Source: Aptenodytes patagonicus | Lineage: Eukaryota; Chordata; Aves; Sphenisciformes; Spheniscidae | DNA: 64,000 nucleotides | Direction: 5' to 3' | NCBI RefSeq assembly: GCF_965638725.1 | Contig: NC_134949.1 | Location: forward strand, 54,836,151-54,900,150 | Shown: piece by piece, positions 1-9,600 of the stretch | Layout of the letters: every line of letters begins with the position of its first letter | Position numbering within the stretch: the stretch's first letter is position 1 | Notes under the pieces: model-generated | What the model was told of the DNA's origin: nothing | Databases searched by the model: none | The model's input: the letters and a program-made list of their open reading frames with translations, nothing else | Made by a program: the position numbers and the translations under genes

Positions 1-129
1 TGGCAAGGGGAAAGGAGCCGTCTCTGCTTGGACGAAGGCCTGCTGAGCTCCACAGAAGATTCACTACAGGGACCAGGCTGGCAGGGCAGAGCAGGGCAGG
101 GCAGAGCGGAGCGGAGCGGAGCGGAGCAT

Positions 130-1270
130 CCGCCGCCTCCTGTCTCAGCTTGGGTCAGGCCTCCGCTAAGGCCAGCGCTGTGGAGCCGGCCCTGCTCCTA
201 GGGCGCTTGCGACCGTGCCGGGCTTTGCCGGCTCTTCCAGCCAGGGTGGGTGGAGGCTTTGCTACGGGCACTGCCCGCCCCTTACTGCTTCTGCGCGTTC
301 CGCCCGTTGACGCGGAATCTCTTCCGCCACCAGCGCCGCTGCAGCCGGGCCAGGTCACCGCTGGCGGCCGCGCTGTGCAGCCCGCCCCAGCCCTCCTCCC
401 GGAGCTCGGAGGCCCCGGCGGCGCCGGGCGCGGGAGCGCTGCCGGACGGCGGCCGCTCCCGCACCCTCCCGAGGAGTCCGATGAGCCTCTGCATGCTGCG
501 GCGGGGACAAGGGCACGGCCCGCCCCGGGGCTAGCAGCCGCAGGAGGCGCCCGGCGGGCTCTGCCGAGCCGCGGGCGGGGAGAGGGCGAGAAGAGCCGAG
601 AGCCGAGCCCCGAGCGGCGGCCGCGGCTCGCAGCCCCCGACGCTCCCAGCCAGAGACGCGCTGCCGGTCCCGCCGCGGCGGCGACAGCACTGAGCGGCGG
701 CGCCTGCAGGGGGCGGCCTAACTCTCGGGGCGTCACAGGGGGCGCGACGGGGGGGCGTCACAGGGGGCGGGGTGACGCCGGCCCGTCGCGAGCGGGCTCT
801 GCCTCCGCCGTCGGGGCGCCCCCGGGGCGGGGGCCGGCTGGCCGGAAAATGCCTCTGAAGATGTGCCGTTTGCACAGCTGCTGTTCAAGAGCCCTATTTG
901 CTCCCGTGTTAGAATGTTGACGGATGCGTCCCTCTGTGCGTCGGGCGAGGTTCTGGAGTAAAATACGGCAGCGGTGGCCACGGACGGGGCTGCTGACAAA
1001 CCGTCGAACGCGCACCAAAGCTTCGCCCTGTCCCGCCTCTCCCCCGGGGCGGGGGCCGGGTGGCCGGCGGCTGCGGCAGTGGCCGAAGCGGCCCTCGCCT
1101 CACCCGCTCCGCGTTTCCCCTCAGCGCGTGGCCGCGGAGCCTGGGGATGCGGGTCCCCAAAAGCAGAGCCGGAGGCGGCCAGCACCTGGCTCGGGCGGGC
1201 GCGGACCTCGGGCGGTCTCTCGCCTGGCTCTCGCTGTCACTCGCAGTGACACCCCCTCGGGGCTAGTGTG
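130..1270 (-). promoter_or_regulatory. CpG-island promoter of the left-edge ankyrin gene
   Basis: Strongly GC-rich, CpG-dense stretch around exon 1 with GGGGCGGGG boxes (Sp1-type). It has two direct copies of GGCGTCACAGGGGGCG at 729-744 and 754-769, followed by an inverted GGTGACGCC. These lie about 235-285 bp upstream of the start codon. A GGAGC pentamer run sits near 100-127. Confidence 0.6.
286..494 (-). CDS. ANKRD26-like gene, exon 1 only (copy cut by the left window edge)
   Basis: This is coding exon 1 of a further copy of the tandem ankyrin gene. The start ATG is at 494-492 and the donor GTAAGG follows base 286, after 69 codons plus 2 nt. It encodes a short basic leader ([15 protein letters not shown]), then [17 protein letters not shown], which is the first helix pair of the ankyrin domain and resembles the exon 1 sequence of ANKRD26-family proteins. 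The remaining exons lie left of the window. It is identical in layout to 18987-19195, 37684-37892 and 51614-51822. Confidence 0.75.
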
Positions 1271-1731
1271 AACGTACATCGTGCTGGCATGAGGCGCGCG
1301 TTCGCGTGGCCAGGTTTCCTCCAGCGTGCTCTTCTGCAAGGCTGCTCAGCTCCTGCGACCCAGCGGAAGATGTGCACCAGCTCCTCTGTACACGGTGCCA
1401 GGCACGTGAAGCACGTGACCCCTGCCCAGAAACCGAGGGGGCAGAAGAGGGCCAGAAGGACACGAAGGAAAGAGCTGGGGAGCTGCAGCCCTGCTCCATG
1501 GGCTAAACTGCTGGCAGGCCACCCTGGGGACCACACCTGATCCTGCTGGTTGTCTCCTTTTTGCCGGCGCGTTAGGGTAGAAACCCAAAGTCATTTGCTT
1601 CATATCGGCCACAGGTGAAAGCACCTTGCTTATGCTGACACCAACACCCGAATTAGCCCCACTGGGAAATTTCAAGTCAGGACGGTAAAAGCTCTGCAGA
1701 GGAAACCACAGGCATTCCTCTTCACTGTTTC

Positions 1732-2085
1732 AGGGAAGGCTCTGACTCGCTTCCTGAGGCGGAGGCTTGCAGGTCTTTCTCAAGGGCTTCAATGGTCTTG
1801 GCTTGTTGCTGGGCTGTGGCTTCCAGCCTGGCCCTTCCCACTTGGAGCCTGAAAAAGAAGTACAGGCCTTACCGCAGAAGTCCACAAGAGCACAAATCCC
1901 AAAAGAAGAGTGTGAAAGAACCCCATCTAAAACAAGAGCACCTTTGGAAATCGTGTATTACTGTCTTGCTGGGATGCAAGAAGACAGTCCTGTTGTTTTC
2001 ACACAATCGCAGAAAGCGGAGCCTTGCTCCACTGTGTTACTTCCTTACCGTTGCACGCGTTTTTCCAGCTCTGGGATAGCCGCAG
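1732..2085 (-). pseudogene. Duplicated coiled-coil exon fragment with dead donor (left unit)
   Basis: A 354-bp copy of 5973-6326 (this gene's exon 5996-6089 plus the end of exon 6290-6459). It is placed about 0.9 kb beyond the gene's poly-A site and about 1.2 kb upstream of the next copy's start. The exon body is kept ([18 protein letters not shown]), but the donor GTAAGC is changed to GAAGCG, so it should not splice as the parent exon does. Confidence 0.75.
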
Positions 2086-2631
2086 GGCCCAGGAGGCCCA
2101 CTGAGGCATAGACAGAGGCCTCCAGGCCCTGCCTGAGCTCTGTCATGGTGTCCCTGTCTCCAGCTCTGTCTCAGCTGTGCCTGGCCACAGACCGCGCTGC
2201 TCCAGACCCCAGCGCGCAGGCTGCCTTCCCAGCCTGCCCTTGGCCTCCCTGTGGTCCTGCCTGGCCCGTCACTGGGCTGCATCTGACCCTGCTCGCCACC
2301 ACTGGGCCTGAACCCCAACCCGGCCTGGCCTGACTTCCTGGCTTGCCCTCAGAGCTGCCGCCTCACCAGGCACTTGTTCGTTCCTCTGGGTTCTCAGCTG
2401 CCCCGGGTGCCCGCCCTGCTCCCCTCGTTCACGTAGGCTGAGGCCAGCAGGGCAGGGCCCAGCCGTGGGACGCCCTTTGGCTCCCTGTCCCCGAGGAAGC
2501 AGCGTGCCTGCGCTGCTCCCTGACACCGGTCTCTCGCCACCCTCACGAGAGAAAAGGTTTTTCCTTAGGTTGAGGTGGGATTCCCCCTGTTCCAGCTTGT
2601 GCCCACTTCTTCACACCTTTCCCCTCGGCAG
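2086..2631. other. C-rich spacer between exon fragment and orphan exon
   Basis: Non-coding looking, CT/CCTG-rich sequence without a clear exon or transposon signature. It recurs at 20787-21332 and 39484-40029. Read on the plus strand it contains several acceptor-like CTCAG sites but no convincing exon. Confidence 0.4.
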
Positions 2632-2765
2632 GCTACAAATCCATCGGATCCCCGTGGGATCTGCAAAGCTTCCACGGCTACCAGAAGCTCGCCCACCACC
2701 TTCTGCCCAGACCGCCAGGAGGATTGCTCTACGGAGGCAGGAAGAGTCTGGTAGCTGATTATTAG
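2632..2765 (+). CDS. Orphan plus-strand terminal coding exon, unrecognised
   Basis: A good acceptor (CTTCTTCACACCTTTCCCCTCGGCAG) is followed by 2 nt and 43 open codons ending in TAG. The encoded text looks like real protein (YKSIGSPWDLQSFHGYQKL ... GGLLYGGRKSLVADY). I do not recognise the gene. No matching upstream exon with a phase 1 donor was found in 1483-2580. It may be the last exon of a neighbouring gene caught in the duplication, or a remnant. Confidence 0.35.
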
Positions 2766-3009
2766 CAGTAGCTCAGCGCTAGTCCCTGATCTGAGCACAG
2801 TCATGGTTCACGCCTCCCCAGAGGAAAAGGACACGGATGCGCGCTCCCTCTCGGAGACGTCTGCAGGACTGATTTTCATTCAGAGCAAGGGCAGAGAGAG
2901 ACGTGCTAACTGCCTGCATAGGAAGAGAGCCTGAGAGAGCCTTCAGCACTAGGCCTCTCCTCATCCAAACCCGCTAGGTCCGAAGCGCTCCAGTTGTGCA
3001 GCAAAACTA

Positions 3010-3215
3010 AGGCACGTACTAGATGACGCAGTTTATTAAGTACCAAGCTGCAACAGAACACTTGGAATTAGATGCAGGGTAGCGGCTGCACAAGGTGGAA
3101 GGCAAAGGTTTCCAGGCTTCATTCATCTCCCTGTGAGCACTCTGTTTTCTGGCACTGGCACTTCCTCTGCTCCAGCATCTTCTCATCGCTAACCGTGTTG
3201 GAGGTTCAGCTGTGA
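3010..3215 (-). terminator. Terminal 3' UTR exon and AATAAA signal, copy 1
   Basis: On the minus strand a strong acceptor (TTTTCTTTTCCTGCCCTTCCACAG) precedes base 3215, and AATAAA lies at 3037-3032. This fits a noncoding last exon ending near 3010. It would be spliced from a GTAAGT donor about 3370-3380, downstream of the coding stop at 3609. Confidence 0.55.
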
Positions 3216-3608
3216 CTGTGGAAGGGCAGGAAAAGAAAAGGCTGTGTGTTAGTTTTACAGCAGGCTGGGCCAAAGGCGGCGCTGGAAGGTGGGTCCTGGA
3301 AGCACAGCACTAACGCGCAGATCCAGATACCGAAAACCAAACACTCAAACGTGTCGACAACAAACTTACAGCCTTTGGGCTACAGACGCACGTGGAAAAT
3401 TGCGTTACATGGACATAGGGATCAACTTCTTGCGGTTTTTGCCTTATTTCTTGGCCAGCTCTTTCTCCCGTCTCTCTTTTAGACTGCTGTAGTTGGCTGT
3501 GACCCACCATGCTAGTCTCCCAACGGCTTCTGGGGTTAAGCCCTGGTTCTGCCCTGGTTCTTCCCGAGTCCCACGCGGAGTGGACAACTGTTCTCGCAGG
3601 TCCTGGTT

Positions 3609-6600
3609 TTATCTTGCCCGCTGCATGCGTTTTTTTGACTGCATCTCCAGCTGTTGGGAAATGTCACCAACTTGTAGGCAGCAAAACAAAAGGAACTCAA
3701 AGAGAGAGCTCTCAAGTTACCCACTTCTGTGGCAATCCGTAAGGTGGGGGTCCGTCGAGACTGCATTCGTCACCTGCTGACAGAGTATTAAAATGTATTA
3801 AAATCTTGATGTACGGTGACCAGCTCCGCTTCTTCTCGCTCGGGGCCCCTGGGACCGCGTCCTGGTCGGTGAGGCCATTGAGCTCAGCAGCCCTGCTGGG
3901 ACTCCTGGCTCATGGTTTTTACCCATCACGGTAACTACCTCCGTGTTCATCACCATCATCACCATCTACTGCTACAGCAGCAGCAGGAGCCTCGAGAGAA
4001 GTCAATCAATTGCAAAATACAGCCAACAGATAATTAGCAACACGGAAAAAAAGTATAGGAAAAGAATCGTACGGGTTCCAGCAGAAAAAAATAATCACCT
4101 CAAATCCACCAAACAAACCAGAGCTCACCTTTCTTCTTTGTTTACCAACTTCGTTGGCCACCTCAGAACAGCTGTTCTCCATCTCCCCCCGGGAACTGAG
4201 CTGGGACTCTCTCTTTCTCCCCGCATATGCCATCAGCTTTGTCCGAAGTCCCTCCAGAAGCATCTTCAACCTGCACAGCAAATTAGTAAGGGAAGCGTGA
4301 GGCGAAGCAACGGTCGGCCTTTTTCACGTACTCTTATGTAAGCGGCACAGCCGTGGCGTGCTTCATCTGTAACATGCTCGACAGGCCAAGAATTGCTGAC
4401 AACAGCCAGCCCTCCAGTGCCACACGTCACTTGGAGGGCCCAAAGTTTACCTGAACGGAGGAAGACGAGACTTCCTTCCCTCCCTCCCAGAACTGCCGGC
4501 AGCCTGCATTTGCAAGGCCTTTTGCAGCTTTTTAAAACCATAGGCTCAAGCACAGAAGCCCCTTGCAAGATGGAATGCGAGACTTGAATTTGCTCACAAA
4601 CGGTTATGTACATGCTTTTACGTTAGAGTTCAGTAAAGCTTGACTTCTACACAACGTGATATTTCTTTAAAGCACTAAAAAGCCATGCCTGGTACATTCT
4701 TCCTCCAGTGCGACGTTCCTTCCCCGCATTTCGTCCAGAAGCGCTTCTGATCGGCATTTCATCTTGGCCAGCTTCTTCACTTCCTTGCTTTCACTCCCAC
4801 GCTTTCCAAATAGAAAAGATACATCACACGCAGAGCACAGGAACGGGATGCATATGCAGCACGTGCAGACAGTGTTCTCCACAAAGAAGATAACACGGAT
4901 CTCCCAGGTCCAGTCTCCTCTCGCAGCTCTCAACCACAGACCTCTCTCCAGTCCACAGCACACGGCCTACCCATCCAAGGAATCGTGCCGATGAGCGCAA
5001 GTGCCCCGCATATTGTCCACCAAGCAGATTCAAAACGCAGTAGCACCAGGGGAATGAGGAAACGTATAGACTTTTCCCCTGAGGGTGCCCTGCCCAAAAA
5101 CCTGGGGGGTTCCCCACAGCCCACCGGATCTTTTCATAAATTACCTGCCCACAAGAAATTCAAAGACTAAAACCAGTCATTCCCGGAAGCCGTTCATATA
5201 CCTGCCAATGTTGGTGTTCCTTTGCAGTCCGTGTTGTCTGAAAGCCAGTTATCAAGTCCTCCAGGCCCTTACGAGCCTACAGCAGCATTAAAAGAAGAAA
5301 AAAGAAGTCACGCTAGGACTTTCCCGACCGAAGGTCACACCTCACGGCCTTTCTTCTTCTCTTGGCAGCATCAGTACAACGCAGTGTTTGCCTGCCCCGC
5401 AACGCCACCCGAGCACACAAAATACTGCCTATGGAGGTGTCGTTCCCTTACTAGTTGCGGATTTTCATCTTTGGAGGTCTCCTCGTTGCATTATGGACCC
5501 ACACCTTCTGGACAAGGAATCCATAATCACTAAAACGGGAAGGTGACCAGAGTACAGGCAACTGAAGAAGTCCTGTCACAGTCTGACGATGCCAGTCAGG
5601 CCTCCAGGATGAGGCGCTCGGCACCACTAGAGCCCAAGGAAAGTCCGCAACCGAGGGTACCAAATCCCTCTACTGCGTGACTGTCTGAAGTGCTGCCTGA
5701 GGTCTCAACCTCACGACTGGTCTAAAGCAGAAAATACTTAAGCCAGTGCATTACTGTCAACTCCTTAACAAAGACGGCGTTAAGTAGGACTTGCTATGGT
5801 CTCATGGGACAACTCGCAAAGCCAGAAAGCTGGGGAGTGGGCCAGCAGGACTTCCAGAGCAGCCTATAGTCAGTAGAACAGAGGAACTGATCTCTCCTAG
5901 AGGCTCTCCAGGAAAACCTCATCTTAAAATTTCCCCACGTGAATACGGAACTAGGCTCTGTAGCTCATGAAAAGGGAAGGCTCTGACTAGCTTACTGAGG
6001 CAGAGGCTTGCAGGACTTTCTCAAGGGCTTCAATGGTCTTGGCTTGTTGCTGGGCTGTGGCTTCCAGCCTGGCCTTTCCCACTTGGAGCCTGAAAAAGAA
6101 GTACAGGCCTTACCGCAGAAGTCCACAAGAGCACAAATCCCAAAAGAAGAGTGTGAAAGAGCCCCATCTAAAACAAGAGCACCTTTGGAAATCGTGTATT
6201 ACTGTCTTGCTGGGATGCAAGAAGACAGTCCTGTTGTTTTCACACAATCGCAGAAAGCGGAGCCTTGCTCCACTGTGTTACTTCCTTACCGTTGCATGCG
6301 TTCTTTCAGCTCTGGGATAGCCGCAGTTCGAGAAGACGTGACCAGAAGGCCCTGCATTTTCCTGGAAGTTGTTAGTTCCCTCTTTTTATTCTTTATGGCG
6401 TTCTTCAGGGACTCGGCATAACACTCAGTCTGGGTACGCCGTTCTTTCAATTCCTGCAGCTGTCAAACCACAAGAAGAATCCCCAGTAGTCAGCTTAGGT
6501 TTGATAAAAAGGAGTGGACTGCTTTGACTCTCACGTCGACTCTCAAAACCCATGTTACTTCTTCATCTTTTATACTGGCCCCTCTCCTACGTCTACACTG

Positions 6601-9600
6601 ATTTCCTACAGCGTTTCCTAAACGCTGCCACAACACTCCTCCTCCTCTCTCAAGGACTCTGAACACTCTTTGTAGCCCCTTGTTGGCTGCTCCAACACGG
6701 TTAGAAGCTCCTCCTGCTCCTACAGTGACTTTGCAACTCCATAACAATGATGATGTGACGAGGGAATACAAAAAAGCACCAGCGCAACACTCCAGTGTGC
6801 CTACTCTTTCTCCGTCAGCACACGCTCCGCTTTGCCAAACCCAAGAGAAGCAGCACATACACGTGCTCCGTGAAACTTGAGAAATAGCTTTTTGAAAGGA
6901 ATACACACACCCTTCTCCAATTAAGGACAAAGTGGCTTCACGGTTAGCGACCTTTCTAATCGTAGGCGCCAGGCTTATAAAACAAGGCGAGTCACTTACC
7001 TGTCACTCATCTACTCCTGTTGCAAAGTTGCCTAGTGTACTAAGACCACCTTAGCGCAGCCCTCCACTGTTAACTTCAAGCGGTGCAAACAGGCAGGCAC
7101 CAAAGGCAGCAGTGCTGTTCCCTCCCAGCCCCCTCGTCACAGCTAGCCGCACCCTGAACCACCCCGGGTTACAGAAAACGCCCAAGAAAGGGATCAGTTC
7201 CCCGCTCTGGTTTGCTACAACAGAGGCCTGGGCCCCTGCCAAGAGACAAGAGACAGGCTTTCTCCATACCTTAGCTTTAGACCTGTCCAGTTCCTTCTGC
7301 AACTGCAGTTTCTGTTCCTGCAGGTCCCTGCTGTAGCGCTTCTTAGCTTCAAGTGAAGCTTCTGCCAGGGAGTTCTTTTTGAGAGCGTCGGCAAGCCCCT
7401 GCTGCAGCTGCCTGACCCACCTCTAAAGAAACAGTGTTCCATGAGCATGGAGACATCAGTAAGAAGATGACAACATGAGAGATGCTTTTACTCATGGGAT
7501 TATATCATTAGATCGGTCTGCAGGGTGGCCAGCAGGTCGAGGGAGGTGATTCCTCCCTTCTACTCCGCTCTCGTGAGACCCCACCTGGAGTACTGCATCC
7601 AGCTCTGGGGTCCGCAGCACAAGGAAGACATGGACTTGTTAGAGCGGGTCCAGAGGAGGGCCACAAAAATGATCAGAGGGCTGAAAGACCTCTCCCATGA
7701 AGAAAGGCTGAGAGAGCTGGGGTTGTTCAGCCTGGGGAAGAGGAGGCTCTGGGGAGACCTTATTGCAGCCTTCCAATATAGAAAGGCGGAGAGAGACTTT
7801 TTACCAAGGCCTGTAGCGGTAGGACAAGGGGCAACGGTTTTAAACTACAAGAGGGTAGACTTAGATTGGACATAAGGAAGACATTTTTTGCAGCAAGGGT
7901 GGTGGGACGCTGGACCAGGTTGCCCAGAGAAGTTGTGGATGCCCCATCCCTGGAAGTGTTCAAAGTCAGGTTGGACGGGGCTTTGAGCAACCTGATCTAG
8001 TGGAAGATGTCCCTGCCCACGGCAGGGGGTTGGGCGAGAAGACCTTTAAAGGACCCTTCCAGCCCAAACCATTCCATGCTTCTATGACTCAGTGAATTCA
8101 AAGATAAGAGATTTTGGCCGCCACCAGCAGGCAGCTGCAGGCATCTTTCTCAGCTGCGCACATCCAAACTATCGGCAGCTCTTCATGAGACTTTCCCCTT
8201 CCTAATACAGAGAAAAGGCTTAAGCATTCTTCTCCTTGGAACACAGGCTGAGAGTCTGCGCACGTGCTTTTTTCCAACCCACTGTGTTCCCTCTTTATGC
8301 AGACCTTCTGCTTCACAACGGGAAGAAAATGAGGTCGGAAATATGCTTCAGGTCCAGATTCAATAACCTCCTCTCAGCAGCACTCCAAAATGAACTCGGC
8401 AGCAAGAACAGCTCTCCGTACACTGACAGGTTCTATTTACAGATATCTGCATCAGCCTCTATTAGAGTCACCTGTCTGTCGCCTTGACAATCTGCTTGAG
8501 TTGAAGCATCCTTCTTTAGCTGATGCTCTTCTCTCCCCAGTGCAGTAACCTGAGCGAGCGAGAACACAGACAGACAGTCAGACAGTGGGGAAAGGAATCC
8601 CCAGCAACACTGCAGCATGACACTGCATTTCAGCACCGGGGCTACAGAAGCGGGACTTCTGCATTACCTCCGGAAGAGAAAGCACCTCATTCTCAGAAGA
8701 GGAGTCAAAATCTTCCAGTTGTTCTGCTCCTCCCACTGGCAAGACACCTATGAAGGAGGCAAGAAGCGCGATGCTGCTGTGAGTGCTTATTTCCCTCTGC
8801 TTTTCCCCATCTGCTTCACTGCAGAGAAGCTTACAGAGGTAACCATTTAGTCCGTCAGGAAATTACCATTGCCGCGCGCCTCTGCAACGGACTGCACGCA
8901 CGCTCCGTGTCTGTCTGCAGCTGGAAGCAGCACGCCGGCCGGCCCTTTCCTTGGACCTTCAGAATCCGTCTGCGTAATTTAAAAGACATGCGTGAGAACT
9001 GGCACAGACTCCTTCTCGACCCGTTTCCGCGCACAAAGCTCCCGCTTCAGCCAACACGCGTAACGTGGTAACAGGTGACGGGCAGAACGGAAAGGGCAAA
9101 CGCAGGCAGCGTGTTAGGCATCTCTGTTGAGCAGGGCTTTCAAAAGGGGCCGAAGTACACCTGCCCAAGATAGAGAGGCCCTAGGCAGAAGCAGCTACGC
9201 ATCTAGACTGTAGGCCCTGCGGGCGACCAGTTGACACTGACTGGATCCAGAGACGGGAGCTGTGTGGTGGAAAACCAGCAATCCCCACAGCGCCAGCCTT
9301 CTAGATATCAGAGGATTGTAACCGTTGGGAAGCTTTACCGCTTCAGTCCTGTACTAGAAATCCAGCTCCAAAGCCAGCTGCTAGGAGACCCGGGTCATTA
9401 GCTTGACCTCACCTCCTCCCAGTCCTAACTGAAGAGCTTGCCTGCAGCAGCGGCCTGTCAAGGTCCCAGTTACGAGCGTGTGGCGGAAGCAGCAGCAGCA
9501 GCAGAGGGAAACGAGCCCAGAAGCAAGCGAGCCCAGTGGGGCCCCACTGCCTCCTTCAGAGAAGGGGAAGAGTGGCTGGAAAGCTGCCCAGCGGAAAAGG

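Larger units (their letters stand above)
1..1482. repeat. Partial tandem unit at the left window edge
   Basis: Identical in layout to 18702-20183, 37399-38880 and 51329-52810. It holds exon 1 and the promoter CpG island of a copy that continues to the left, so the array is longer than this window shows. Confidence 0.9.

Noticed and set aside
5460-5515. 56-nt minus-strand exon ([18 protein letters not shown])
   Set aside because: It has an acceptor and a GTAAGG donor, but its phase does not fit between exons 5996-6089 and 5202-5276, which join directly in phase 0.
6992-7027. Minus-strand CAG|GTAAGTGA perfect donor as the end of a coiled-coil exon
   Set aside because: Every acceptor that could pair with it gives a stop codon within the exon, and the neighbouring exons (7270-7422 and 6290-6459) already join in phase.
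7525-7875. 116-codon open frame as a host gene
   Set aside because: It is the reverse-transcriptase C-terminal part of a truncated CR1 LINE.
9480-9515. (CAG)n run as an expandable coding repeat
   Set aside because: Only 4-5 units, intronic with respect to the ankyrin gene, and not in any supported exon.
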